58,000 nt of DNA from Cryptomeria japonica (taxonomy: Eukaryota > Streptophyta > Pinopsida > Cupressales > Cupressaceae), in contig NC_081406.1 of NCBI RefSeq assembly GCF_030272615.1, positions 238,256,422 to 238,314,421 of the forward strand, read 5' to 3'. The position numbers and the translations under genes were made by a program. The notes beneath the pieces are model-generated. The model worked only from the letters and a program-made list of their open reading frames with translations, was not told the DNA's origin and did not search any database. Shown here one piece after another: positions 22,742-34,471 of this stretch; the first letter of the stretch is position 1, and each line of letters opens with the position of its first letter.

Positions 22742-22762
22742 TTTTGTCCCTCTTTCAAGCGA
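22742..22762 (-). other. Element F polypurine tract
   Basis: On the minus strand, GCTTGAAAGAGGGACAAAA directly precedes TGTAGACAC. It is purine-rich and in the correct place for plus-strand priming. Confidence 0.75.
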
Positions 22763-22963
22763 GGTGTGATGACACACTGATTCAAAGAATAATCTTGTTT
22801 TGATGTTGATATTGGTTTGATAGGATGTCCTGGTTCTTGATTGATAGATTACGGTATGGTTATGCCCCCTCAGGAGATCAATTGATGTATTTGATCTTTG
22901 GAGTTTTGCGAAATTGATATCCCGATAGATTTGATTTGATTCGATTGATAAGATCTAGATTTA

Positions 22964-23592
22964 GTCTGGTTTCAAGAAGAATTCATCCTGTATAAGACAA
23001 AGATGATCAAAGTGTCTGGTTTCAGGAAGGATACATCTTGTATAAGACATGACTGATCACAACGTATGGTTTTAGGAAGGATTCATCCTGTATAAGACAT
23101 GATCAGATCACAACTCATGATTTTAGGAAAGATTCATCCTATATAAGACATGATCGGAGTGTCTAGTTTCAGGAAGGATACATCCTATATAAGGCATGAT
23201 CGAAGTGTCTGGTTTCAAGAAGGATACATACTATATAATACATGAATGATCACAACGTCTAGTTTCAGGAAGGATTCATCCTATATAAGACATGATCAGA
23301 TCACAACATCTAGTTTCAGGAAGGATTCATCCTGTATATGACATGGTTGATCACAACATCTGGTTTCAGGAAGGATTCATCTTGTATAAGACATGATCGG
23401 AGTGTCTGGTTTCAGGGAGGATACATCCTGTATAAGACATGACTGATCACAACACCTGGTTTCAGGAAGGATTCATCCTGTATAAGACATGATCAAATCA
23501 CAATGTCTGGTTTCAGAAAGGATTCATCCTGTATAAGACATGATTAGAGCGTCTGGTTTTAGGAAGGATACATTCTGTATAAGACATGAATC
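22964..23592 (-). repeat. Minisatellite, 13 units of 46-51 bp, in element F 3' UTR
   Basis: Units share CTGGTTTCAGGAAGGAT, CATCCTGTATAAGACATGA and a variable tail of three types: ACTGATCACAAC, ATCAGATCACAAC or ATCGGAGTG. Unit starts are near 22964, 23016, 23063, 23116, 23162, 23208, 23258, 23309, 23359, 23405, 23455, 23506 and 23552. Tail types alternate in runs of two or three units, a weak higher-order pattern. Located between integrase and 3' LTR. Confidence 0.95.
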
Positions 23593-24644
23593 AGAATCCG
23601 AATTGATTATGTGAGGAAAAATAGAGGAAGAAAAATTAGGGTGGAAGGGATAAATGAGGAAGATATATGAAGTAGTCGTGAGGTATTTGGAAAGAAGAAT
23701 AAGAGATGCGAGACCGCGGAGGAAAAATGGGGGCAATTGAGAACTCCATGGGATTATTGAGTTTAGGATTTGATGGAATGATGGTGAGATTTTGTGCACA
23801 AAAAATGTGGAGAGCCAACCTAGTTTGATGTTGTCCTGAGTGACTTGCACCATTGATTATAGAAATCAGGATGCCATGAGAAATGAAGGGCGTGGACTGA
23901 CTCTATAGACAAACAAGAATTTCTTGTACATAACAATGTGAGTGTTAAGAAACACTAATACAGAGTTGTGGGTTTGTGCAAGGAAACCCTCAAACACACC
24001 GATACCTCTTGTACACGAGAAGGTAAGTGTTGATAAACACTAGTACCAAGTCACCAATTTATACAAGAAGGATCCAAAACATGCCATACTATGAAATATG
24101 CCCCAGTATGCACCTATCATAACATACCTGGATATGGAAGAACCTAGGTAGTCGTAAATAGTGGCAGTCGTAGGGCAAAAGATGCAAGCCTATATGAAAA
24201 GATCTAACAAAATCTAACAAGTCTCTTCCTTGTGACCAAATGATACCTCTTGCCAAGAGTAGAACTAGGATGGACTTAGGATTGTTGCTCAAGACTTCTT
24301 GAAGCTTACACAGAGGCATAAAAGCTCAGTTTCAATGGGACATTCCCTGTTCATGACTCAGGTGAAGACTCATCATCATACACATGTTTTATTGGGAGGC
24401 GGAAAAGAAGGAATGTTGCACATGGGTGGGCTAGATGGTGGATGATTTGTAGTATCAACATGATAGATAGTGGATATGGTTATTTACCTTGGTGCCTGCA
24501 CAAAGGTTTTTGCCAAGGTACTTGTCCATAGCGCCACCAAGTGGTTTTCACTAATGGACAAATTGTTTTTCTTTCTTTTTCTTTCTTTTTTAATAATTTT
24601 CTTGATTTTTTATTTTTTTTTGACCATTTAAGACTTTTTGAGGA
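23593..24644 (-). other. Remainder of element F 3' UTR
   Basis: No coding reading. Two loose copies of AACACTA(A/G)TAC(C/A) text near 23950 and 24033 suggest a further degenerate repeat of about 85 bp. A pyrimidine-rich stretch (CTTTCTTTTTCTTTC) is at 24568-24600. The long 3' UTR is usual for Tat/Ogre elements. Confidence 0.6.
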
Positions 24645-26119
24645 CTAAGCATAAAATATTTTGAGGTGCATGATATTCATTGGATCATCCAAAGGATCAC
24701 CTTTAGGAGTAGCCAACTGATAAGCTCCCAATCCATATTTTGCTATGATTACATATGGTCCAAGCCAATTAGACTCGAACTTGCCTTTCTTTTCTCTTTC
24801 TTGTAGATTTTTTTGATTCTCCATGAGGACAAGATCACCAACTTGGAATTCTTGAGTTCTAACTTTTTTATGAAAACTCATGCGCAGATGGTTTTGATAT
24901 ACCCAGAGATGATTCAAGGCATTGATGTGCCTTTCGTCTAATAATTCTAGCTCTTGTAAGCGGGCAATTCTATATTCTTCCTCTCGTAGTATGTTTTGTA
25001 GCGATACCCTTAGAGAGGGGATCTCGATCTCAATAGGAAGGATGGCTTCAGAACCAAATACTAGGGAATAAGGAGTGGCGCCTATGGGGGTGCGGATGGA
25101 GGTGCGGTAGGCCCACAATGTAGGATGGATTTGGAGGTGCCAATCACGGCCTACTTCATTGGCTGTCTTTTTGAGGATTTTTATTAGGGTTTTATTAGAA
25201 GCCTCAGCTTGGCTATTGCCTTGGGGGTAATATGGAGTGGAGAAGCGGTGTTGGATGTTGAATTTTTAGCAGAGTTCTTTGACATCCTTGTTCTTAAATT
25301 TTTTACCATTATCTGTGATGATAACTTTTGGGATGCCATATTGGCAGATTAGGTAGTTCAGGATGAATTTGGATATTTTCTTGCCGGTGGTGAGAGTAAG
25401 AGGGATAGCCTCTACCCACTTGGTGAAGCATTCGGTGTGGTGATAATGAATTTATGTCTGTTGGAAGATGAAGGGTGGATTTTTCCAATGAGATCGAGCC
25501 CCCACTATGAGAAGGGCCATGGTGTAATAAATGGCTGCAATTCTTGTGATGGTGCATGAATTTTGTCGCCATACTACTGGCAAGGGATGCATTTCTTCAC
25601 ATAGTTGTATGCATCTTCTTCCATTTCAGGCCAATAGTATCATGTTCTCAAAAGTTTTTTAGCCAATGTGAGTCCACTTGAGTGTGCCCCACAGATACCC
25701 TCACGTACTTTGCGTAATGCCCATTTTGCTTCTTGTTTATCTAAGCACTTTAGGAGGGAACCATCAAAATGCCTTCTAAACAAGGTGTCTGCAAGGATGG
25801 TGTAATGGGCATAGTGGCCGATGAAGGTTTGTTGTTGGATTTTGGTGAGGTGTGGGGGAATGGTGTTATCTTTGAGGAAAGCAAAGGTTTCTTGGTACCA
25901 AGGGGACTCGGGACCAATGAGAACACACACCATTTCAAACTCTGGTAGGTCATATGCTGGTATAAACAATTGCTTGACCAAGAACTCACACTTTTGACTA
26001 TGTGTTGACATTTGAAGGAGGGAGCCAATGGTGGCCATTGCATCTACAACCCTGTTGTTTGTTTGTGGGATTTGATCAAACTTGATTGCCATGAAATGTT
26101 GGTTAAGATCTTCAACCAT
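24645..26119 (-). pseudogene. pol: Element F integrase and preceding linker
   Basis: Linker (NRVVDAMATIGSLLQ, VLIGPESPWYQ) is followed by the zinc domain region GHYAHYTILADTLFRR, GICGAHSSGLTLAKKLLR and YYWPEM. The DDE core then shows Asp in WGLDLIGKI, Asp in ITDNGKKF and Glu in NSQAEASNKTL. The C-terminal part has WAYRTSIRTPIGATPYSLVFG, QVGDLVLM and KFESNWLGPYVI, ending HLKIFYA with TAG at 24645. Stops near 25639, 25575 and 25268, and a frameshift near 25440, break it. No chromodomain is visible, consistent with Tat rather than chromovirus. Integrase inserts cDNA. Confidence 0.9.
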
Positions 26120-26221
26120 GGTATGGTAGGGAAGGAGTTTATCATCTTTTGTCTAGTATTCATCATTGACTTGTTTTATGACGAGTTGGGAATCGTCATA
26201 GACTCATAATTCCTTTATTTT

Positions 26222-26650
26222 CTAGTGGATAGCCAAGCGTAAACCTGTGATGAGGGCCTCGTATTCTGCTATGTTATTGGTACATGCAAAGGCTATCTTG
26301 TATGATTTGGGGATGCCATCTCTTTGAGGTGTGACCAATAATATTCCTGCCCCTGATCCATTTTGAGTGTAGGAGCCATCAAAATACAATTTCCATGTGG
26401 AGGATGTGGTAACAGTCATAATGAACTCATCTGGTAATTCTGTGAGAAGAGGATGGTCGCCTAGAAGTGGAGCTTTAGCCAATTGATCTGCAATGACTTG
26501 TCCCTTGATTACCTTTCTATCCACATATTCAATGTCAAACTTGCTTAAGAGCATGACCCATTTGGTGGTTCTGCCAGTGAGAGCAGCTTTGGACAAGAGA
26601 TATTTAAGTGGATCAATTTTAGCAATTAGTTTTCTCTTATTATTTACCAT
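26222..26650 (-). pseudogene. pol: Element F RNase H linker and archaeal-type RNase H
   Basis: Starts after a stop that splits QKL and HYM in the first RNase H. It contains DPLKYLLSKAALTGRTTKWV, FDIEYVDRKVIKGQVIADQL and then the second RNase H: KLYFDGSYTQNGSGAGILL (first Asp) and NNIAEYEALITGL (Glu). A stop follows LRLAIH at 26222, and the domain continues in frame with a DDSQLVIKQVNDEY-type block to about 26130. This second RNase H of archaeal type is a known acquisition of Tat/Ogre elements. Confidence 0.88.
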
Positions 26651-27715
26651 ATAGTGTCATAGTTTTTGTGTGCTGAACACTAATGCCAAACATGCTCTTT
26701 CAATGGGGGTGTAAATGAGTTCATATCCTACCAACATCTGACTGATGTAGTAAATGGCGTGTTCCTTCCCTTGATCATTTGTTTGCACCAATAATGCCCC
26801 CAATGCCACTGCAGTAGCACATATATACAAAATAAGGGGTTTTCTAGGAGCAGGAGGCATCAATATGGGAGGTGATGTTAGATATTCTTTTAATTTCTCA
26901 AAGGCCTTTTGACATAGGCAATCCCATTTAAATTTTGTGTCTTTACACAATAGGTGTGCAAATGGATGGCACTTGTCTGCTAGCTGTGAAATGAAACATC
27001 TGATAGACTGGAGTTTTCCCTGGAGACTGCGCAGTTGTCTGAGAGTTTTTGGTAGAGGCATTTCCATAATAGCTTTTACCTTTGCGGGATCAACCTCGAT
27101 GCCTCTGCGAGAAACAATGAATCCCAGTAGTTTTCTCGATGTGACACCAAACACACACTTTTTGAGATTTAGGCGCAACTTGTATTTTTCCAATCTTTTG
27201 AAGATCTGTTTTAGAATGGGGATGTGTTCTTGTCTTGTCTTGGATTTTCCTAGCAGATCATCCACGTAGTCCTCCATAATTTTGTGCAAGAGGTCATGAA
27301 AAATTGTTGTCATTTCCCATTGATACGTAGCTCCAGCATTTTTAAGGCCAAAAGGCATGACCCGATAACAAAAGGTACCCCATGGTGTTGTGAATGCAGT
27401 TTTATGCTGATCCTCATCTGCTATCCTAATTTGGTTGTATCCAGAAAATCCATCTATTAGCGATAGCATTTCATGTCCTGCTGTAAGGTCCACAATCATG
27501 TCTATATTGGGGAGTGGGAAATCATATTTAGGACAAGCTATATTTAGATCTCACAAATCTATGTAGATGTGGATTCCCCCAGCAGGTTTGCCGACAGGTA
27601 CAATGTTGGAGACCCATTCAGCATAATCTCTTGGTTTGATAAATTCTGCGTCTAACAACTTTTGGAGTTCCACCTTGACCAAGAGTGCAATATGTGGGTA
27701 CATTTTGTGCAATTT
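26651..27715 (-). pseudogene. pol: Element F reverse transcriptase and first RNase H
   Basis: From 27715 to 27500 the RT N-terminus is readable with stops (ALLVKVELQKLLDAEF, AEWVSNIVPVGKPAGG, ACPKYDFPLPNIDMIVDL). From 27499 to 26657 the frame is open: LIDGFSGYNQIRI, AFTTPWGTFCYRVMPFGLKNAGATYQ, the catalytic YVDD in MEDYVDDLL (about 27262-27273), KLLGFIVSRRGIEVDPAKV, SLQGKLQSIRCFISQLADKC and the RNase H block ICATAVALGALLVQ. All RT catalytic residues are present. The 280-codon open stretch is the longest intact piece of pol in F. Confidence 0.93.
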
Positions 27716-28373
27716 CTATTTTACAGGTTTTGTATCTGGGTGGATGGCGAGATTGTGAACCACCAAGGTAGGGTCCAACCCTGGCATATTGGAATAGGAC
27801 CATACAAAATTGATTTTTACCTCTGTAAGGAAGTTGATAAAGTCTTGTTTCTCAATTTCTGTGAGGGATTTGGCAATGAGCATTTTTTTCGGAATGACCT
27901 CAGTGCCCATGTTGATGATGCCTATTTCTTCTATTAACAAATTTGATTTGTCCTGTGGAAGGTAACCAATGGTAGGGAGGTCAAATCCCTCATCATCAAG
28001 TGCCTTTTCTAGGTTTTCACTTTCAGATACGCCCTTTGTTTTTATTTCTTGTTCATCCAAAGGTGCCTCAGGGAGGTTTTCACCTAGGGAATCATATCTT
28101 TTTCTTTTATTATCTTTTTTGTGGCTAAGGGCATTGACTTGACTACTAAAGTATCCCTTTTCGTGTAGTTGAATACCCTCGATTCTGCTACAATCTTCCA
28201 TATTTGCGCTATTAGGAGAGCAATGAGAGCATTATCGTCAACGCAGATATCTAAAGTGGGTTTGTCTCATTGGCCCCAATCAATGAGTTCAGGATGGACA
28301 AGATGTAGCTCATGTGAAGTGGGAGGGGTACGGGGGTGATGGTATTGATGTAAGCATCCAAGAAGATATCTTT
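27716..28373 (-). pseudogene. pol: Element F protease-RT spacer
   Basis: Open from 28201 to 27716 (EDCSRIEGIQLHEKGY to HNLAIHPDTKPVK), corresponding to the acidic spacer and the KSL..EK..FINFL block also seen in TE1. Between 28373 and 28202, in yet another frame, TSHELHLVHPELIDWG and PTLDICVDDNALIALL are readable, so the segment is coding sequence with at least two frame changes. It separates the gag-protease frame from the RT-integrase frame. Confidence 0.75.
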
Positions 28374-29504
28374 CTAATATTCATAAGGCATTTCATGGAA
28401 TTCCTCTTCGTCAGTGCTTTCGATATCCGAAGAAGGACTAGAAGGGGCACCAGCGATAGTAATCTTAGCCACCGGGGTGTACCCCAAGCCTCTGTTGTAT
28501 CTATAGGAGATAGGATTTAGTGGTGTTTTTCTTCCTTTCTCCTCTGGTCCCAGGCCGTGTCCTTTGTAACCCATTTTTTCAACTATGGCAGATGCTTTTG
28601 GGTACATTTCTTTGGATATTCTTGTTGGATCTTCATCTTCTTCCTGGTACAACCATGAAGAGATATCTGCTTTGAGGCTCTCGTTATCAAGTGGGCCCCA
28701 TTGTTGGAAGGTGGTGTTTTGACATTGCATGAGTGGTTTCAGGTCTTTTTTGAGCTCTTTTGGTTTGCCAAATGACTTAGGAGAGAGAGGGAGGTTGCCT
28801 ATCAATAAGACGTCCTCCAATTTGTATCCTCCACAGCCATTTTCCAAGATCTTGATTTGATTATTTGGTTGGGATGATGTGGAGGCAACATTTGATGTGT
28901 CAGATGGAGGCATTGGCGAGGGTCTATTTAGTGGGCAATGATATGGATGCTTCCCCTCTAATAGTTTCCAATGTTGAAAAGGTTGGGGATCACCTTTGAT
29001 AGTGATCTCTCTTCTGTTATAGGAGAATTTGATGCATTGGTGATAGTTGGAGGGTATGACCTGCAAGGAATGAATCCATGGCCTCTCAAGGAGAATGTTG
29101 TAGGGGAGGTCAAGATCTAGTACTTGGCAAGGGGTTTCAATTGTAATGGGGCCCACTTGAAGAGGTAAGGTGACCACGCCCTTTGAAATTCTTTCTGCAT
29201 CATTATATGCCTTTATTGTGATCCTTCTTGATGTGTCTATCAGATCCTCAGAAAGTCCCAATTGTTTTATTAATTTGTATGTACACAAATTAAGCATGGA
29301 TCCACCGTCTATTAGGATACGTTTGACCTTGTGCTTGTGGATAAGAGCTTCGATGTGCAAAGGTTTTTTATGGTCTTCATCTACGGGAGCATCTTTGGAG
29401 TTAAATACAATGTGCTGTTGGTCAGCAAGGTTTCCAATGAGGGCTTGGAATTGGGTGGTGTTGATGTTATCTGGAATGCGTGATTGGAGAAGGGCTTGTT
29501 CCAA
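28374..29504 (-). pseudogene. pol: Element F protease with C-terminal G-patch-like motif
   Basis: 376 open codons. Aspartic protease region: HKVKRILIDGGSMLNLCTYKL (catalytic Asp at LIDGG), GVVTLPLQVGPITIETPCQV and YNILLERPWIHSLQVIPSNYH. The C-terminal part contains KASAIVEKMGYKGHGLGPEE followed by KGRKTPL at about 28515-28590, a glycine pattern like the RNA-binding G-patch (GYxGxGLG). It ends in an acidic tail (STDEEEFHEMP). It is in the same frame as gag, but a stop around 29510 separates the two. It processes Gag-Pol; the G-patch role is inferred. Confidence 0.85.
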
Positions 29505-31871
29505 AATTTATTTATGGACCGGGGAGGTCTTGAGAAGTTCCAAAATGGAGATCTGCACAGGTGTCTTCCCAAGTTGATCAAGGAGGTCATATCGGCGGGT
29601 AGAAGACATGGGTGGGGGGTTTGGTGGGGGAGGGACTCCTTGGATGGTGACTTTACCTCAGCGTGTAGTTGCATTGTAGTCATTCTGGAAATGGGAGGTG
29701 GAAGGCGTGGCGCCTTGAATGACTATCCTAGGAAGATTTGGTCTACTTTGGGAAGAAGGAGAATTGACTCCTTGGATGGTTATGACATTGACATGATTGT
29801 CTGTAGGTTCAATGCGACCTACTAAAAAATCAAATCCAGTTATGTGATTAGTGTAGTCATAACCCATTGCATTAGATGATGAGCCTTTTCCTTTATCATG
29901 ATTCGAGAAGGGTTCCTGGTACATTTTGATTTTGTCATTGTTATTACCAGTTTTTGCATTTGCTACTTCAATCTCACCTCTATCAATGAGATCTTGTATG
30001 TAGATCTTCAGTTTCATACACTTTCGTGTATCATGTCCCTTGATACGATGGTATTCACAATACTCATTTTCATTATACCATCTCGGTTTAGGTTGATTGG
30101 GGTCGAATGGGAAAGTGATTGGAAAAACCACTACACCTGCTTGGACAAGTTTTTGAAACACCACTTCAATAGGCTCAAACAGAGGAGTGAAATCTCTTCG
30201 AGTCCTATTATTCGATTGGGGTGGTCGTCCTTGGATTGAGACATTGTTGTGAGGTTTTTTGGATTGATTTGGATTGTCTCGATTATTGAATTGATGATTA
30301 TTGGTGGTGGATTTTGGGGGAGCAGCCATTTTTTGGACCCGCTTTGCATCAGTTATACCATCATTGACCATATTTTTATTTTTGGACCAGAATTTTGGCT
30401 TGTCGCTATAATAAGAGGAAGAAGTTTGTGTTGATTTCTAGTAATGTTTCAAGGTTCCTTCCTCCAATAGGACACGTTCGAGGGCGAGGCCCTTATCTAT
30501 CAATTTTTGGAAGGATTTGATACATTGAGATATTAAAGGTCTTGAAAGTTCAGGCACCAAGTTCTTTTGGAATAGCTCAATTTGATGTTGTTCTGGCATG
30601 TCCCACTAGAATTTCTTGATAAGATGTCGCCATCTTTGTAGGAAATTGGCGAAGGTTTCTCCAGGCCTTTGTTTTGTATTACAGAAGTCCATCATAGAAA
30701 CATCATTACCCATGTTGTATGCATAGTGGGCCACAAATTTTTCTGCCATGTTTGGAAAAGAGACAATGGAACCTCATGGTAAAGATGAGAACCATGCCAA
30801 GGCATCTCTTGTGAGACTCTTGGGAAAGAGTCTGTGAAGATAAAGGTCACTATAGGAGACTTCTTGGCATAAGATGTAGAATTCTTGGACATGGTCGTGG
30901 GGATCTCCTTTGCCTTCATACTTGGTGAATTTAGGGATCTCAAATCCCGAGGGATATGGTGCAACTGATATAGACGGATCATAAGGGAAAGGGCAAAACT
31001 TTTCGAATGAGTAAGTTTTCCTTTTATTAGTCCTTTGTTTCATGTCCTTGATGATATTTTTCATGTCTTGAATTTTCTTGATGAGGTCTTGTTGTGGGCT
31101 TTGATAATGATGAAGTGTATTTTCCCCAAGAATTGGATGAGCCAAAGAAGGTGTACCACCACCAATATATTGATAGGATGAGGAGGTGGGGATGTGGGAT
31201 GTGATGACTGATGTTGCTGGGGTTTGAGTGACAGTTGGTTGTGGTCCGCAAATGGTTGTGATGGGATTGAATACGACCCGGATAAAATTTGCGACATTGT
31301 TGGGAGGAAGGGAAGTTTGTGGAATAGAAATATGTGATTGAATAGAAGGAGGTGGTATAGAAGTTTGTTGGAGAATAGATGAGATCGGATTTGATAGTGG
31401 TATAGATGGTAAGGAGGAAGAAGGTGGGATGGAGACCATGGTGGGAGGTACCGCGGGTGGCATTGATTGATCTTGGATGATTGATGGGGCTGCAATTGAT
31501 TGAGTTTGAATAGTAGGTGCAACACTTTGTGTGGGAGCGAGGTCCCCTTGTGGTTATTGGGTGAGAGCGGATCTATTAAACTCAAGTGGAAGTTGAGCTC
31601 CATTATCAAGAAGAGCTTTTAGAAGTGCAGTAGGATTGTGTTTAATAAACTTGTCCATCATCTATTGGTTGTAAGAATCTACTAGGAAAGTTTGCACTTC
31701 CGGACAAAGTTCATCTTGGCTAACCATGTCAGGATTTTGGCTTTGATCTTGATTGCTAGGTTGCCCACTTTGTGTATGATCTTGTGTGGGATCTTCATAT
31801 AGGACATCAATGTCCGGCATGCCATATTGTTGTTCAACCATCTTTTTCTTTTGGGATTGAGTTGTGACCAT
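29505..31871 (-). pseudogene. gag: Element F gag
   Basis: The first plausible start is the ATG at 31871 (MVTTQSQKKKMVEQQ), followed by a Gln/Ser/Pro-rich N-terminal half. The retrotransposon Gag core lies at about 30960-30774 (FEIPKFTKYEGKGDPHDHV, LYLHRLFPKSLTRDALAWF) and continues with HYAYNMGNDVSMMDF and FANFLQRWRHL across stops. A Tat-type zinc motif CEYHRIKGHDTRKC is at about 30060-30019. One frame throughout, stopped near 31560, 30771, 30610, 30440 and 29655. Gag would form the particle. Confidence 0.88.
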
Positions 31872-32951
31872 ACACGATATTTGTGATGAAAGGAATTAAG
31901 AAATTTGTGATGAAAGGAGTTAGGAAATTTGAGGATGATTGATAGAGGAGGTATAGTAGTGATGGTTTAGAAGAAATTTGATGACTAGGTTGTCTTTGGT
32001 ATGGACATGAAGGATCGATTCGAATGGTAAGTTGTATGAAGTGATATGACCACCTTGATTTGGACGATAGTTGGTGTTTCAAAGGACAAACTTGAATGTT
32101 GATCGAGATGACGGACTCTTAGCTTCTCGCTTAGGCTTATGAAATAAGGGATGGATAGAGCTTTGATGCAATTTTTTTTTTTTTGGACTTGGTGTGGGTA
32201 ATGACTTGGACAATTGTTTGTGTCTTGACAAGTGTTTTTGCAAAGTGTTTGGGGATAGTGATGTGTTTTTAGTCTACTCTTGGCAAGTATGTATCAAACA
32301 AAGCAAACACAGTGATAAAATGCATATTATATCAAAGACACTCATGCTCATATACAACATTCTTAAGGTTGGCAGGGACAATAGTCATTGAATCCCAATT
32401 GGTTTCCCATCTATGCTTACCCAAAGTGGACACTTAGATGCTTGACCCCACTGGCTCCCCTCCATGACACTCACTTCTCAAGCAGCCAAGCATCAATTCC
32501 CATGAAAACTCCTCATGGTGAACTTTGTGTCTCTACTAAGGGCCGTAAGAATATGGACCGCTTCAGAGGTCCGACCTCTTGCACCAATGACTAGAAGGTT
32601 TTTGGCCACTATGAATAAGGTGTTTAGTAAGTCTTCCTATTAGGAGCCACCCTTCGAAGTTGCACAAGCGCAATTGAGGCCTATATCCCAATGAAGCACC
32701 AAGAACTTAGTAGTCATGCAAGCGTGATTGAGATCTCTAAGATCCTACTAAGCACCCAATGTGAGAGTGAACTCTCATATAGCCCCAAACATTAACCCTT
32801 TCATAGTCAATGGCCTATTTATTATAGTGAATTGGGAACCCCAGGTCCAGGTGTACTCACTTGGGTTGTTCCCCTCTTACCTTCTCAAAGAGCAAGTTGG
32901 GAGGGCAGGCCCACTAGAGGTAAACATGCAATCAAACAAGAAAAGGTTGGA

Positions 32952-34180
32952 GGGTCTGGATTTCTGATCGTCTAGTAAGACAAGAGCATACTTTCCTACC
33001 TTTATGCTTTTCTTAAAGACACATAAGACAATGGTTTATTCCATTTTAATTAATATCTAGGTGCCTAATTTAAATAGATGCACAGTATTTGGTTGAATCA
33101 GCTAGGCAACCTGCAAAACCACTTGATTAGTAGTTTGAAAAATGGAGTCTTCAAAAAGCGTCCTGCAAAACAACTTGATTAGTAGTTTAGAAAAACAGAG
33201 TCTTCAACAAGCATCCTGCAAAACAACTTGATTAGTAGTTTGGAAAAATAGAGTCTTCAACAAGCGTCTTGCAAAAAACAACAAAATGACAAAAATATTA
33301 ATTTTTTTGATTTTTGGGAATGAATAGAAAAACATGAATAAATTCTTTTTTACTAATGACAAATGTGGATTTGAAGAAAGCTTTGATGGGTAAATGGGGT
33401 TTGACTAGGTTTTTGCCACTTTCCAAGGGATAAGCAAGCAAAAAATGGGTATTTTGGAGGAGAGATGAAGGAATGCGAAAATTTGTCCAAGAGGGACAAA
33501 GAAGCAAAAGTTGGAGATGGATGATATGAGAAAAATTTGGAGGTGATTGGATAAAAGGGGAAGGAGTTATGACAAACCCTAAAAATAGAGAAATATGGGA
33601 TTTTGGGCTTCAAAAAGTGGATTTTTGGGATAAGGCCTCCAAGGAAGGAAATGTGGAAAATGGCAATGCGGAGAATCTGGTGAAGTTTGGAGGAAAATGG
33701 AGTCAAGATAAAGAAGATATGGCGAAAAAGAAAAAAACCTTAGATTTAACAAAGCAAACATAAACCCTAGATTTAACAAAGCAGAAACCCTAAATTTAAC
33801 AGAATAAAAAAAAAGTCAAAGGTCTAGATTTCTGATTGTCTAGATAGACAAGAGCATAATCTCCTACTTTCACACTTTCCTGTGGTCAGACAGATTATCT
33901 TTAAATACAGCAGATAATAGGAAATGAAAAAAAAGAAATGTAGACTACAGTTAGCACCTAAAAATTTCATATAGATTAACAGAGCAGACAGTAGCACTAA
34001 ACAGATAGAAAAGTGTCAAAGGTCTAGATTTCTGATTGTCTAGATAGAAAAGAGCATACTCTCCTATTTTCACACTTTCTTGCGTTCAGGGCATACAGTC
34101 ATGCTAAACAGAATAGAAAAGTGAAAGGTCTGGATTTCTGATTGTCTATATAGAAAAAAGCATACTCTCCTACTTTCACA
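32952..34180 (-). repeat. Four dispersed copies of a 60-70 bp motif in element F leader
   Basis: Copies begin near 32952, 33818, 34018 and 34124. Each reads, on the plus strand, GGTCT(A/G)GATTTCTGAT then GTCTA(G/T)ATAGA-AAGAGCATA and CTCCTACTTTCACACTTTC, with small variations. Spacing is uneven. Confidence 0.85.
33111..33268 (-). repeat. Three tandem 52-53 bp repeats in element F leader
   Basis: Units start at 33111, 33163 and 33216. Each holds CTGCAAAAC, ACTTGATTAGTAGTTT and GAGTCTTCAA(A/C)AAGC. A partial fourth begins at 33269. Confidence 0.92.
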
Positions 34181-34450
34181 CAGATTATAATTAAACAGAG
34201 CAGATAACAGAGCAAATAACAGATCAGATAATAGGAATTCAAATTCCCACAAATAACAGATCGGATGACAGAAAAAGAACAGAAATAAAAATGCAATAGA
34301 AACAGAAAAGAAGCTATTGCGCAGAAATACAGAGCCGCTATTCTGGAACCTGCAAAAAAAAGATTTTTTTTTCTGCAGTCACGCTATTCTGGAACCTGCA
34401 TCTCACAACTCACAAAAACCTAAAAAAAATATTAGTTCTTAGGGACGTGG

Positions 34451-34468
34451 GTCCCACCGGGTGTGCCA
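34451..34468 (-). other. Element F primer binding site
   Basis: On the minus strand, three bases after the LTR end CTTCA, the sequence is TGGCACACCCGGTGGGAC, with the TGG start expected for the CCA end of a tRNA. I cannot name the tRNA with certainty from memory. Confidence 0.7.
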
Positions 34469-34471
34469 AAA

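Larger units (their letters stand above)
31872..34450 (-). other. Element F long 5' leader
   Basis: 2.6 kb between primer site and gag with no convincing ORF. 32380-32950 is unique-looking text. 33111-33268 and four dispersed copies of another motif (below) are repeats. 34180-34320 is rich in CAGAT/AACAGA short words. Long leaders are common in Tat/Ogre elements, some of which carry an extra ORF before gag. I see none here. Confidence 0.7.

Noticed and set aside
22964-23592. Regularly spaced repeats that could suggest a CRISPR-like array
   Set aside because: Units are contiguous imperfect minisatellite copies with similar tails, not identical repeats with unique spacers, and the setting is a plant retrotransposon.
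28202-28373. Possible spliced intron between protease and RT of F, as described for Ogre
   Set aside because: The interval still reads as family-like protein in a third frame (ELIDWG, LDICVDD), so frameshifts explain it; no convincing splice pair was seen.
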